From the NCBI RefSeq assembly GCF_029227915.1, contig NC_079885.1, positions 23,747,001-23,811,000 on the forward strand: a stretch of DNA of 64,000 bases, read 5' to 3'. The position numbers and the translations under genes were made by a program. Each line of letters starts with the position of its first letter. The first letter of the stretch is position 1. Below, piece by piece: positions 24,620-37,140 of the stretch. The notes under the pieces are model-generated. The model ran no database searches and was not told where the DNA came from. It saw only the letters and a program-made list of their open reading frames with translations. The stretch is from Hydractinia symbiolongicarpus (lineage: Eukaryota > Cnidaria > Hydrozoa > Anthoathecata > Hydractiniidae).

Positions 24620-27480
24620 ATATATTAGTTTGACGTTAATAACATAATATTGATTGTTGAAGCCATTACATTGTACTTTAAACTTTAAGGCTAAATATCT
24701 TGGAAATATGGTGATTACATTAGTTATTTTTTACTGCGCAGATAATTATAAGCCCCTGAGAGTAAATTTAGGCCATTTTATTATTGCTAGACTAATGAAA
24801 TGACATCCAATAACTTTTAAACTTCAACATTTTGTAACAGTTTATTTAAAACATATTAATTAACATTTAAAAGGAAAATATTTTTTTGTACTTAAAGAAA
24901 AGTTGACTTCATCCAACCTATATCGGTCAAAGTGCTCCCTCCCAAATCAACTGGATTTTTCCGCAAGACATTTCACTAGTTCAATAATACGCTAATTCCG
25001 TGCGTCTTTATGTGACAGGAAAAGAAGATGTGCTCAATCTCCTTGTTTTTTTGCATAACTTGTAAATAAAAAAAACGTCAATAAATTACATACCAATAGT
25101 GAAGCTACTGCATTGCGAGTTGAGACGATTGCACTTTGAAAAGAAAGAAAACAACTAACATCATACTAAGCAGAAGTAACTTTGGGCCAACTAGAACCAA
25201 AATAGGAAAAATTAAATTAAAAAAAGTGTTTCAGAACAGACTTAGTAAAAAGTTTGTACTAGATATATACGTTTTATTAAACTTCTCATTATTACAACCT
25301 TTTGTAATATCAGTTTTCCTATATGATTATTATTTTTTTACAAAGATGCAGAGAAAGCAACAAATGGGTAAAGGTATGTGTATTTGTTTTATGATTCTCT
25401 CTACGCAAAAAGTAAATTTGATTCTTTCCTTAACACCTATTTACTGTTACCTAAAGCACTTTTAACCGCTTGTTTAGATTATCGCAAAAGGATGTATCGC
25501 CTGTACAAATATTCCAATAAACTAAACTCACCAACAAATACTAAGAACTTGAAGAGAAACTTCAACGATTTACCGCAAAACATCATTTGATCTGACTTTT
25601 TTCCTTTCTATGTAGAAATGCCTTGGTTTAAGAAAGTTGAAGAAAAACAAAAAGAAGAAGAAGAAAAACAAGTACTTAAATTTTACATTTCGTTTTATCT
25701 AAAATTTGGTAACATGTGTTATAATACAAGGGAAATTGAAAAAAATGATAAAGCTTAACAAAACATTTGGTCTTAAGACTCTTAAGACTCAGCCCCTTCT
25801 CAAAGACAATGCTTATATTGATTTACTTAAAAAGTATCTGGAAATATTTTTAGCATGTGGTACGCCACGCCCATGTTTAAAAGCTTCATCTCATACTTTA
25901 TCGAAGTTCGTGATGTATTAGTGATTTTCTTCATTAAAATTCTTTATCTGAGCTTTCTGCATTATAAATAGCTAAACACATCTCGTCTCTTGCTACAACC
26001 ATCCATTTATAACCCAAAGAGTTAATTTTTCGTGTAATAACCCGCATTTACATCCTAGAAAATTTACGATTTTTTAAATTTTTACAAGGTGGTTGTGCAA
26101 TTTTGCGCCATAGGAAAGTATCTGTCTTGATCCAAAACGAAGTATCTTTCTAATCAAAAATGCACAAAATAAACGTTATATTAAATGAACGGTCTCGTAT
26201 CAAGTTATTTAGACCTATAAAGTAATAAATTATGTATAAAAAGCTAAAATATTACTTTTGCAAGAAAACAAGATGACAGTTACAAGTTCAATATTTTATA
26301 TATAATAAATTACTCTTCATTGTTAAAAAATCGCGTGAGAAATCTAGACCACTAGATCATTTTTCTGGTTTCCTATGAAACTATAAGGAAATACTGCATG
26401 TGTCTCTCTTATTTTTAAATCCTGTGCTTTAGATGGTGAAACATGAATAAAAGAAGCATTGATGATTTTAACACTGCAACGTTTTTGAAGTTAGAAGCAA
26501 AGATAATAGTAGTTGTATTTTTTAGGATTGTAGATTTTTTAAAGATATCTCAATTTACTTTATTAAATGGTGATGTTATTTTCATTTAAACCCTTTTCTT
26601 TATCTGTTCAGATTAGTCCTAGTTACCGAGTAATTTTTCATTTGTTCTTATAGATACAAAGATTTGCCTCATCATGTTAAATCGCCTGCTTGATTATAGA
26701 CTTTAAGGCCATTACATATCAAAATGAAGTTTAATAAATCATTTAGTTAATAAAAGATATGCATACCCTGGTACCTTTGAAATTTACATAACACCACGTC
26801 AACAGTAACACGACATAATAACTCATAGATAAAACAGTCATTTTCTCAAACCACCGCTTGTTGCTAAACGTGCTGGAACTTAAATTAACTATATATTTTT
26901 CCGGCTTTAAAAAAAAGAAATATATCGTTTTACATAAAACAGACGAATAATTTAGTATATGCTCGTCTTCTGTTTCATACCTTTCCAGCGAAAGCTTCAC
27001 AATTGGATATTGATAAAATTAGGTACGTTGTTGATTTTGGATACCGTTTGACCGACGGACAAAAAAATATTTATATTACAATAACATTCGTGTTTGTACA
27101 CTCTAGCCCTAACGCGTTTACCATAAGCAACACTATTTTATAGGCTTGTTATTGCTTACTTCTTCGAAAGACATGTGCTGTTATCGCACTAATCCCAATT
27201 AAAAAAGATTTTCTTCACAAAGTCTTATATTTACATAATAAAGTTTATAATTATAAAGTATCGGGTTGTATTGGAGTTAAAAACTAATCTGTAAAAATCG
27301 TCATTGTTTCTGTCCTTATTTGATTTGGGTTTTCATTCTTTTTTTCCATTAATACATGGGTTCTTTTGCTTATTGTCTTAAAATTATGTTTAAAATTGTA
27401 CATTTAGCAATAACATTTAAAAACCTCATTATTATTTTTTCAGGGAATACCTAAACATAGTACTATTACAGCATAGATAC
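24620..27480. repeat. Ancient segmental duplication, copy 1 of the B/C/D exon block
   Basis: Aligns in order with about 39,080-43,980. Matches include GCAAGACATTTCACTAGTTC, the B and C exons, TTTACCGCAAAACATCATTT and CAGATTAGTCCTAGTTACCG. The second copy is lengthened by the RAG1-N-like transposon, a tRNA-like insertion and a Penelope tail, so this copy serves as the empty-site reference for all three. Confidence 0.85.
25346..27476 (+). CDS. Putative small exons B1, C1 and terminal D1
   Basis: Three splice-bounded pieces are proposed. B1 (25,346-25,373, phase 0 to 1) reads MQRKQQMGK. C1 (25,616-25,671, phase 1 to 0) reads MPWFKKVEEKQKEEEEKQ. D1 (27,444-27,476, phase 0) reads GIPKHSTITA and stops. 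Each has AG before and GT after (D1 only AG), and each has a diverged counterpart with identical borders at 39,381, 42,434 and 43,940. Phases are compatible with the exons at 17,062 and 19,291. The product is unknown and the model rests on splice-site conservation. Confidence 0.35.
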
Positions 27481-28780
27481 CGAAAACTGCATCAAGAACT
27501 GTTTAGCATGGCAAGCAGTAGCAACTCCTAGTAATGAACTGCTAATTATTCCGTCGAAGCTATCTGATAATTCATGGGACGATATGTCTGTTGATTTTAA
27601 CGTGGTATTTAGTCTGTAATGCAAAAGATAATTTCAGTTTGTAATTCTTGTTATTGTTTTCGTAACAGATGATCATAAGGAAAAAATTTTCGGGACCAGA
27701 TATTTTCGCGGAACATACCATTCCGCATTGTGTTCCCGCAAATAGTGAATTCCGCGGAAGATAATTTTACAAATCAGGGACTAAAAATATAATTTTGCGG
27801 AAGATATTTTTTCAATTTAAGGCAAAAATAATAATTTTTGTTGCGAGTTAATTGAGACTTCAAATTGCCTGTCCCTCGAATCTTATTTTTTAATTAGAAA
27901 AAAATTTTCTAATTAATTTTTTTTTTATTTTTCATTAGAAAAAAAAAAGGATTAGAATAATCTGAATGCACCAGAAAGATATCCTATAAAAACTATGACG
28001 TGTATTGCTCCAAGGCTCACTAATAATAGAAGTAGTGCTTAAGATTATACAAGAGGACGTTCTCCAGTATTTTGCGGCATTTTTAACCTTTTTTGGATGT
28101 CGTGCAAATGTATGCAACAGGTAACTTCTTTTTGTAAGAGGTTCTAAAAGTAGAAGGTATTGTAGTATGTAGTATGCGTTTATAAACCTTGCAGTAGCTA
28201 CATCATTTCAAAGGAAAAAAAGAGGTATGGCACTTTTAAGTTATGTCTAAAAAAGCAAGCAAAGAAAGCAATACAATGAAAGAATAATCTTGTTTTTCCC
28301 ACTGCCTGTGTTAGCTTCACATATTTTCTTTGGGAAAAGCTGATTAGATTCCTTCTCAATGAATTATGCGACATGTAGTGGACAAAAATTAATTGCGCCT
28401 TGGTTTAAGCAACTTAATTTTACGAACAAAATAGCAGGAAAAAAATTGTTTATTTATTTAAACAAAGTGCATTGCAGAAGCGTGGCTAAACACAAATTGG
28501 TGAAAAGAGAAAATGGGTAGCTATTTTGTGCTATTTCAGCTGGGCGCCATGCATTTACATAATTTTTTGTTTTCTTGGTAATAGCAGCTATATGCACTAG
28601 CATTTATGCTTTCAAATGAAATAAGTGAAACGTCTGTTTACAGTTAATTGTTCATCTTGTTGGCAAGAGGTACGTTCTTCTGTAACAATTCGGCAAAAAT
28701 CAAACTATAACATTCTAAAGTTCTTGTTTTGTCCTATAAATTTAAATGGTGTAGCTACAGCGTTGCCCTAGTTTAGGCTA
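27480..28780. repeat. Ancient segmental duplication, copy 2
   Basis: Counterpart of 14,600-19,480 but shortened; the interval holding the signal-peptide exon is missing. An unshared AT-rich stretch (about 27,665-27,955) carries TTTTCGCGGAA-type motifs and a 12-bp palindrome at 27,890-27,916. Confidence 0.7.
28644..28669 (+). CDS. Putative small CxxC exon (copy 2)
   Basis: Acceptor TTTACAG, 26 nt reading NCSSCWQE, donor GTACGT, phase 1 to 0. It is the duplicate of 19,291-19,328 and is 12 nt shorter. It may be a dead remnant, since no signal-peptide exon precedes it in this copy. Confidence 0.3.
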
Positions 28781-28784
28781 GTAG

Positions 28785-30010
28785 GACAGAAAAAAGATAA
28801 AGAAAAACTGAAAATCCTCCATTGTACTACGCGTGGTGTCGAAACACGTGCTTTAATCAGCTTATACTTTTAAATCTGTCGCTTTAAGTTTCTAACAAAG
28901 TAATATTTAAGAAACTCTAAACGTCATTGGTTTAAAGAAAACAACCATTATTAAAGCTTGGCTGTGCTATTATGTAATGCTTAATTAATTTTTTAAAAAA
29001 TGGCTGCAAATTTTGGTCGCTCTAAAAAAGTCATTTGTGGTAAACAAGATTTTTCTACACGTTTTAGGAAATGTTATTTTGACGAAGGAACAGGAAAACG
29101 AATGGAAATACATATTTATCTTTGTAAAGCATATTTCTAAAAACAAATATACAATTACAAAATGAACTTGTTAATGATATAGGTCTACAAAACCAATATA
29201 AAAATAATATAGCTAGCCAATCTCTGGTTTAGTAAGTTTAAGTTGTAGAAATGATTTCTTTAAAAAAAGTAAGACCTATTTAATGAAAATGTTATGCACG
29301 CAAAATTATCCGTGACTAAACTTGATTGACCTAGGCTGGGCCTGCCTTTTACAATCGTTGAGTCGAACCACGGAGATTCTTATATAGAGAAAGAATTTAT
29401 AAAAAAGTGTGTATACTAAACGTCAATTTTTTTACTTAAATTTTTCTCTATTTCCCTCCACAATAAGCACTAAATCAAATGGTATTATATTCCGATAATA
29501 AATGACAGACAACTAAAAATGCTACTTTAACTTTTTAAAACAGTGTTTATTGTACATATCAAGTTCTATACATCACAAAATTGCCACTTTAACTCCTTGA
29601 ATCAATGCTTAGTGTAAACTTTTCAATTTGTGATTGACCCAAAGTTAACTGTGAGAAAATGATAACTCTAGCTATATGTACCTTAATCTCCACCCATTAA
29701 GATTCAGATTGTGCTAGCTTGAGCATTTAATGTTCTGCAATGTTAAGTCAAGAAAGGAATTTTTGTAGAAATACATCACCCTCAACTTGATTGATACACA
29801 AGACATTTCAATACGTCACCACTGTTGATGCATGTAGACAAGTGTAGATGGACGTGTTGACAACGTTAGACAACATTCTGGAGAATAATAAGCTATTTAT
29901 TTTGATTTTCCCTATGTTAAATAAAAATTGGAATCACAAAAACTGGGAAGAGATGTAACTGGTTTCAAAGCATTTTTCATATTATAGGGTTTATTATGGT
30001 GGATTTAAGT
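28785..30010. other. Gene-free interval
   Basis: No ORF, conserved motif or strong repeat was recognised. Confidence 0.5.
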
Positions 30011-30012
30011 AA

Positions 30013-32088
30013 TCTATATATTAATACGCCTTGTGTGTGTGTGAGCACAGTGAGACCAAGGCCCAAAAATTACGGGTTTCCTGTCCTGAGTCCGCTGCTC
30101 ACTCCTTCATAGGCGTGGGCAAGCGGGAATTTTGTTAAGGAACTTGATTCTTTTGTTTTAGCTCTGCAACGGTTTCTTATTGGTGTCATGTGACGTTTAT
30201 CGAACACGTGGATTGGTTTAGAACGTTCGATTAAGAATCGAATCCATTTACATCGCTAAGGAAAAATAAATAAAACAAACTGTACAAACGGACAAAAAAC
30301 TGAATTTTTTTTTTTAAACATAACATAGTCATAAAAAATATGACTATTGTTTAAAGCGAAAGAAGAAAGTGGGAAATTCATTGAGACAAAGTAAAAAACG
30401 AGGAACGCATTTCTCTATACTTCATTGCTTCAAAATAAACCTTACATAAACATTTGAAGAAGAGCATGGTTTTACAAGTATAGCTCAGTAAGGTTTGTGT
30501 TTGTGTGTAGTTCGTGCTTTTCCAGTTTTGATGTAGCTAGGTATATTTTCTAGCTAGCATAAAAACAGTCATCAGTAGCCACGAAGTAGAACGTTTTTTC
30601 TAACTGATATACCTATCCAGCAATATGCACTTTGTAGTTAGATTCCACTTTATTTCTCTAGCCGCCAGGCATTGAGTTATATTGTTATTCTTTTAGTTAT
30701 TTGTATCTAACTAGTGTTAGCAGTTTTTGCTAGGAATATGACTTACAAATTATTTGACTTAAGCTTTTAAGCATAAACCGCGGAAGATTTTACAAGCAAT
30801 ATTTTAATAAGGAAGCGTCACAGCCAATAGCTATAATATTTTACTGATATTCACTGATTTTTTAAGGATAACTGGAGGGCACTTTTGTGCCTTAGGATAG
30901 TTATTTTTACATTATTTGTAAACTTACATGGGAGAGGAACACATGCAGGATGAAAAATTGATTTTTATTTAACGTGTTGTAAGGGTCAAAGAAAAAATTG
31001 TTTTTGACACTTCGTGTTTAACTTATGTTAGGCAGGCAGTACTGCATGTAAAATACCTAAAGGACTGGCTTTTGTAAAATCTCAACTTACAAAGGTTTTT
31101 GACATTTTGAAAATTATGAGGGTTTCAGAAATTTTTGGCATAATTGTCCAATTATGTTGTGTGTTGCAAACGGGTTTTATGTAAACTTTTTTTAGCGAAA
31201 TGTATAAGTTTAAATTTTATGAAACAGCAAAAATCTAACGTTCCTTTGCTGTTCATGAAATTTTCTTTCCCCGAAAATTTTTTACAGTAAAGAAACAGAA
31301 ATGACATATTTTTAAATCACCAGCGACCAATTTGGGTTAGTTTTGAAAACTTGGGTCCCTAAATCCGATTCGGAATGAACAGATTGATGACAACATCACA
31401 AAACCTTTAAACGACATTATTTCCGTAATCGTTTATCAAAAGTACATGAATCTTTTACATTTTCTTCATCGGCGTTTCGAGCTCTACATAATAGGGGCAA
31501 CGTGTAAACAAATTACCGAAAAAAAATTGCCTATTAGCGTCAGCAAAATTTATCTCTTTAATTTACTTTAAATGTGCATGTTCATATACATTATTTTGAG
31601 GAGAGTTTCAAGCTCTTCATAATAGGTGTTACGCGAGTTAACAAAATTGTAGAAAAATAATTTTATATATAAGACAGTGCTGGTGCTATCAAAATTTAAA
31701 TGACGGCTTTTTTTCATTTTTTCTCTGCCTAAGTGGAATTTTCCAAGGGCCTTATTAATTTCTTATAATCATACGTCTGTGACCGACAAAGTGGACATCC
31801 TCATTTTCCTGTCGCCCGAAAAATGTATGTCTAATTTGGTAATCGTTCTGAACTTACGCCGCGAGGTCAATGCATTTCGGCTGACGCCAATGCGTTTAAT
31901 AAGATTGATGAAGCCATTGCATTGCAGTTGTAACTTTGGGGCCAAATAGCTTAGAAACGAGGTGTTGTCGTCAGTCAATTTCCAAACCTGGATGTCCGAA
32001 TTCGTTTCTAAATGGAAGAGTTGATGATGTCATCAGAAAAACCTGTTGCCCTGCCTTAGTTGATTCGTCCACGGGCCTTATCGACTAG
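30013..32088 (+). mobile_element. Non-autonomous Helitron, both ends visible
   Basis: Begins after a flanking A with TCTATATATTAATACGCCTT and a GT-rich tract. Ends ATTCGTCCACGGGCCTTATCGA then CTAG at 32,085-32,088, followed by T. The 3' hairpin is weakened (TTGATTCGTCCAC). The interior near 30,040-30,500 matches 38,400-38,800 and, inverted, the element at 53,513-56,179. No Rep/helicase coding is seen. Confidence 0.7.
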
Positions 32089-32558
32089 TATATAGTATTT
32101 TTACTCTGTTTTGTGTGATGAAAAATGAATGAAGAAGACCAAATATTATTCTTTCATCTGGCAGTTCTGTCAAACTTTTAACATTTTTTATCGCCACGTA
32201 TGAAAGCTGATTTCAGTTTTTTCAATGTCTGAAATGTTAAAAATCTAACCGGATAAAAGCTTTTGGTTATTATACTAAACTTTTCTTTTCATAACATTTA
32301 AATTAATAAGAACAAATTATATCTCTTTAAACAATTTATCTTCCATTATTTCAAAAAAATTATAAATTCCAATTCTTAATTAAAATTGACGTTATTATAA
32401 AAAACGTATGCAATTTAATTCTTAGCCTCCTCATTTTGTATTTTGAATGCTTTTTTGTCGTATTTCTATATTAGTAAAATTCTGGCGTCTATTCCTGAAG
32501 TGTTATATAAAGGCAGTTAATCTGATTTAGGCGTAAAATATTAATAAATATAAAAAGT

Positions 32559-32620
32559 ATGGAATATCTTCTCATCATATTCATGCTGGCTTCCATCTTA
32601 CCAGTTCATGCATCGTTGAA
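32559..32620 (+). CDS. ROR-like gene, signal-peptide exon
   Basis: An ATG opens MEYLLIIFMLASILPVHASL, a textbook signal peptide, ending in phase 2 at donor AA|GTAAGTA. The following Frizzled-CRD exon enters in phase 2 and completes the Asn codon. This fits a secreted or type I membrane protein. Promoter elements are not evident. Confidence 0.8.
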
Positions 32621-32910
32621 GTAAGTATACCGCTTTCAATAAAAAATAGAAGCAACGTACATTGGTCCTTTTAATCGCTAGATTTTGTTAATTTTAAGAT
32701 TTTAAATCTTTCAAAGGCTAAGACTTTGCCAGAAATTAAGAACGTATTAAAAAGAACTCAGCCTAAAATAATGTAGAATTGGTAAGAAATTGTTTTTACA
32801 TTTTTGTACTAGTATGTTACATGTATGTTTTTTACCAACACATAAGCTGGGCTATAATAGACAGCAAAATACAAAACAGTTTAACTTCACATATCAAACT
32901 TTTCTTTCAG

Positions 32911-33407
32911 TGATACATGTCCTACAAAACCGAATCCAGACTGTCAATTATTTCCTACAACTCGCACGTATGCCTGCTCGATATATATTGGCAACCAGTT
33001 GTCATATAACAAAGAGAAATTCGATCAATACAACAGTGACATCCAATCTGCAATTAACTTGACACTAGTTGTCCTTGGCAACAGCACATGCACAGACTTG
33101 CTGTTCTTCCTAATGTGTTCACATTTGCATCCAAAATGTCAAAACATACCACTACTATTGGCGGATGTTAACAAGACAAAACTACAACTTTAAAAAATAT
33201 GCGCTGAAACGTGCATGCATTTGCACCATGGTGTATGCAAGAATGATCTCAATCAATTTGGTGAAATGGTTAGGCAATTTGCAAGTATCACTATAAGTGC
33301 AGAGGTGAAGTCGCTTTTGACAGACTTGCTAATTTATAGGTGTAACGACAGGAATGTTTTTGCAACGAAATTATCCAATCCTGCGCCTGAATGTCTTCTC
33401 ATCACAG
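32911..33407 (+). CDS. Frizzled-type cysteine-rich domain exon (ROR-like), one in-frame stop
   Basis: The 497-nt exon lies between acceptor CTTTCAG and donor GTGAAT (phase 2 to 1). It reads NDTCPTKPNPDC, then YACSIYIGNQLSYN, CTDLLFFLMCSHLHPKC, KICAETCMHLHHGVCKNDL, YRCNDRN and PAPECLLIT. The ten-plus Cys pattern and the IGN motif resemble the CRD of ROR/MuSK receptors, which bind Wnt ligands. A single TAA at 33,191-33,193 interrupts an otherwise open frame between HPKC and KICAETC. This could be a point nonsense mutation, an assembly error or loss of function. No other frame break was seen. Confidence 0.75.
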
Positions 33408-33689
33408 GTGAATTTATATTGCCGTTTCTTTGTTTGGAGGCAGGTCGTGTCAAAGTGCTGCCATAAAACACGATAAGGTAAAGCAAATTAAATTAAAAAC
33501 TAGTTGTTCGCCAATGGAAAAATTTACTCTTTCGCTGGTTAGCAGATCTCTGCCCCTTAAATATTTTCCAATCGGTATTTCGAGCATTTTTTTGTCTGTT
33601 AGGATGAAGTAATTTGAGTAGTGTGTGAGAAAGTCCGAGATAAAGCTTCGGCGCAACCATTTCGTACCGAAAAAATACCGCTATTATTG

Positions 33690-34870
33690 TAGTGACTAGC
33701 CGGGAAACCCGGCGTCGAAACGCCGGGGTAAGCCACAAGTCAAGGTGTGACCATGCGTTGAACGCCCTGAGGAGTGCTTAATAAGAGTCGTAAACTGTGC
33801 CACACGGTCAGGTGGGTGCTTTAGTACAGGTATGCAGTATGCCGTAAATCAAGTAAAGCGCATACACCATTATAGTGTTGCAACTGTCGCATATTTTTCA
33901 AAAATTAACTTTCCCGCAACAAAAACTGAAATAAAAACAGAGCTTACAAACCGTTGTTACTCCGTCAAAGCAAAAACAATTAGTCAATATTATTTTATTT
34001 TGCGGAATAAGTTTCACTAAACGTTAAAAAGTTAATCGTGACATCGGGCTAAGCGTTGAGTACAGTTAAACAGAGTTGAAGAGGCGTGTAGGGACAATAC
34101 CCTTTTGAAAAAACTTTCTCGCAGACTCTGTTTAAATAAAAACACAAGAAACAGTCCATTACCAACACGGGGTTGAGCGATTAGTCCAGGTAAACAGTGT
34201 TGCACACCCGTACAGACGTGATTCCCGAGAAAGTTTAAAAAGTAATTGTCACAGTGGGCTGACCCCTTAGCACAGGTAAACCACATCGTACATGCTCTAG
34301 GCGTAACAGCCTTTTCCAAAAAAATCGTCCATTATTAACACTGAGCTTAGCACTTAGTACAGGTAAAATGTGTCACACATGCCTATAAGCTTAATAGCCT
34401 CTTCCAAAATACTTCAGTTTAAATAAAAACACAGGAAACAGACCGTCGTTTAACAACACGTGATAGGCACATAGCACAGGTACTGTGTCTCATTAATAAA
34501 CTTTTGACTTTTGCTAAATGTTATATTACAGTAAAGTGGTAGCTAACTACTTAATTGCATTTAGTATGAAAAAGATTACTTAAAAGTTCTGTTGCAGCCA
34601 ACTGTATTTGGTTACTTTTACATTTTAGCTAGAGGTAGCTAACCCCAGTTCACAACCAAGTAAAAATCAGATTGGCAAAGTTAACACAAAAATCAGAAAT
34701 GTTAGCTAACATCTACGTTGGTAGCCAGAATCTTAAAATTGGTTTTGTTTAAGATTAATATATGGCTAGAGAACGTGACAGTAAGAGGCAAATAAAACTA
34801 ATACAAATCTTTAGGTGGCTGAATAGGTAGCTTAGCTAGTAGCTAGATAGCTAACTATAAAGTATAGGTG
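33690..34870 (+). repeat. Unclassified repeat with internal tandem units (inverted partner at 44.3-45.5 kb)
   Basis: The segment is the approximate reverse complement of 44,340-45,540 (shared TAATAAGAGTCGTAAACTGT, GGTCAGGTGGGTGCTTTAGT, AATATTATTTTATTTTGC). Internally, degenerate units of roughly 75-110 bp repeat, each with a core like GGGCTAAGCGTTGAGTACAG plus TTAAACAGAG. No coding potential or clear termini were found. Confidence 0.65.
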
Positions 34871-35142
34871 AATAAACCAGTAAACAAATAAAAAAAATAC
34901 CCGAAAGTAAAAGAAACTGCAATCTTGTTAGAATACAAATAGAAGTATCAGAAAGAAAAATTAAAGCAAACAGTTAAGAAACTTTTCTTTCTCCAGCAAT
35001 GAGTTGGTTCAATCTGCTTGCCAAATTTCGGACCGACAACGTAAAATCGTTGCTACGAAATATAAAGATTATATTTCCAAAACTTCGTAGCAACACAAGA
35101 TTGCAAAGTATTTTCATAAAAATTACGACACGTTTTATTTTT

Positions 35143-35175
35143 GACATGTTTCGACTTTACCAAAGTCATCTTCAG
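35143..35175 (-). ncRNA. Hammerhead ribozyme (Penelope-like 3' tail)
   Basis: On the minus strand the core reads CTGAAGA, T, stem II GACTTT-GGT-AAAGTC (6 bp), GAAA, then palindromic stem III ACATGT and C at the expected cleavage site. CUGANGA and GAAA are the invariant boxes of type I hammerheads, and a very short palindromic stem III is known for Penelope-like elements. It sits about 300 bases downstream of the GIY-YIG ORF on the same strand, where such elements carry it. Confidence 0.85.
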
Positions 35176-35478
35176 AATATTATACAGAAGTTGATACATA
35201 CACTCTTTATACAAACATTTTTTCGAAAGTTATTTAAATATTTCCCAAAAGTACAATTTTATATGAATTATACACAAGCTAATCCATGTTGACAAAATAA
35301 TATTAGATAAACTAACAAAAGTTAGTTAAATAAAATTTATATACACAATTTGTTTAAGACAATTAAATATTTCCCAAAAGTACAATTTTTTAATTTTATT
35401 AAATGAATTTACACATGCTAAATCAATATCTAAGTAACAAAAACGATATTGAACAAGCGGCTAATACAAAACATAAAA

Positions 35479-36162
35479 TTAAACGGATAAATTGATGATG
35501 CAATGCTTAACTTGTTTATTGAGGTCTGGTTTCAACCAAGAAATATGCATACCCACTTTGAGTTTCCTCTGCCAATCAGTGTCTGCATGATCCAAAATAG
35601 AAAAACAATTTTCGTTACATAGTAATTTACAGTTAAGATTTGACTGCATATGCTTAAATATTTGTGAGTTTTTATCAGTTTTCAAATGTTCTTTAACTCT
35701 ACTAGAAATGTGCCTGGTGGTTTCACCCACATAGCTAGCATTACAACTAGCACAAACAAATTTATACACAAGTCCAGATTTAAAAGATTCAGGAACTCGG
35801 TCCTTGCAAGAAAAATAATCTTTAATTTTACACGACTTAAAAACGAGGCACACATTGATTTCTTTACACATCTTATTGACAAGTTGATTGACTTTTTCTT
35901 TGGCAGTATTAGAGTACTTGCCAATAAAAGGCAATTTAAAATACCTCTTTTCTAATACATTAGTTGTCTCTGTACTGACAGCTGTAGAAAAATTCTTATC
36001 AAGGTAATTTGAAATATGGCGGTTTACTAGTTTTGTAGGAAAAAAGTTTTTTCTCAAAATTTCAGTCAGAGCCTTAATATTAATGTCAAAGTGTTTCCAA
36101 CTGTTGTTAATTTTGAAAGTCCTGTCAATTAGTGTTTTAATGGGACCTATTTTATAGATTTT
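35479..36162 (-). CDS. Penelope-like element C-terminus with GIY-YIG endonuclease (partial)
   Basis: The open frame of about 227 codons extends upstream of the first Met (36,057). It reads YKIGPIKTLIDRTFKINNSW, then LRKNFFPTKLVNRHISNYLD and YFKLPFIGKYS, then the nuclease LVYKFVCASCNASYVGETTR...RVKEHL with the GIY-like VYK, YVG and Arg/Glu positions. It ends HISWLKPDLNKQ. In intact elements this nuclease nicks target DNA for target-primed reverse transcription. A stop at 36,163-36,165 with CGKKSIK in the adjacent frame marks a 1-nt frameshift. The RT domain is missing, so it cannot transpose by itself. Confidence 0.88.
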   Translation of the reverse strand, partial: KIYKIGPIKTLIDRTFKINNSWKHFDINIKALTEILRKNFFPTKLVNRHISNYLDKNFSTAVSTETTNVLEKRYFKLPFIGKYSNTAKEKVNQLVNKMCKEINVCLVFKSCKIKDYFSCKDRVPESFKSGLVYKFVCASCNASYVGETTRHISSRVKEHLKTDKNSQIFKHMQSNLNCKLLCNENCFSILDHADTDWQRKLKVGMHISWLKPDLNKQVKHCIINLSV

Positions 36163-36179
36163 TTACCACACCCAGCAGT

Positions 36180-37140
36180 TCAAATAAAAACAAACTATAC
36201 AGCCTATTGTTTTCCTTCTGCCAAGAACAGACATCCAAAGTGTTTGCTTTACGAATTAAAAAATGGCAAGAGGGTTTTTCACAAATCTCGTAAAGCCCTT
36301 ACCACGCTACATCATTTCAAGTGATTTTATTTTTTGAAAGAGAAATGTCTCGCAATTTCGGCTTAAATAAAAAGACAGACAACAGCCTGTCGTTATCCCG
36401 TCTAGCTAAAAGTCACCCAGTAAGATTACTTTTTCACATACAAAATTATGCTTTAAAAGTATTACAGGTTGGTCGAGACTGTTGTTGAATAGTCTTGTTG
36501 ATTTGTGTGCAGCAAAGGTCTCATCGAGTCAGGAAACCTTAGACTTTCACTGAAGTTTATAACACACTGTATTTAACATGAACAGACTAAGAGAAAATTA
36601 GCTGCTTTCGTTTTTTAGCTACTAGAGGTAAAAAACAAAAATGAGATCAGGTAAGATAACTCAGAACAAAAAAACATAGATACAGCTAGCTGACTACAGT
36701 AGCTTCCTTCTCATGATGGAGCTACGTTTAGTTATAACTGTTCTTCCTCGGTTGGAGAAACCTATATGACGGAAATTCAGGGTAATAAAAACAAAAAAAT
36801 GTCTAAAGGAAGAAAGAAAGTTTTGGACAATAACAAATGCTTAAATGGCTTGCTTTTTCATGGCATTTCTTTATCTCTTTTTCACTCTAGCACAGTTCAA
36901 ATCATGCTTAAATTTTGAGCGATTCTTTTATTCTCTAATGTTTGGACGTTGCTTCATCTTTAGTTCCCTTGATTTACCTTTGTAATATTTGATAAAGATG
37001 CCATTCAAAAGACATGGGTTTAGGGCTAGTTAAGGTTAATTTTACAGAAAAAAGATGGTGAGGTCATTCTGGAAAAATATCAGATTTGGATAAGGCAACT
37101 TGCTGTGACTGTAACAATAAAATTTTCTACTTTTTTTTAG
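36180..37140. other. Intronic interval without recognised features
   Basis: AT-rich sequence with small GCTAG-type repeats. No exon meeting phase and frame requirements was found. Confidence 0.45.

Larger units (their letters stand above)
35143..36175 (-). mobile_element. 5'-truncated Penelope-like retroelement
   Basis: It comprises the C-terminal linker and GIY-YIG endonuclease coding region (35,479-36,162) plus a 3' tail with a hammerhead ribozyme (35,143-35,175). Upstream reverse-transcriptase sequence is absent: homology fades just above 36,170 after CGKKSIK in a shifted frame. It lies in the intron between the CRD exon and the linker exon of the ROR-like gene. Confidence 0.82.

Noticed and set aside
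36600-36660. Possible extra exon ending CAG|GTAAGA
   Set aside because: It contains an in-frame stop in the only phase compatible with its neighbours.
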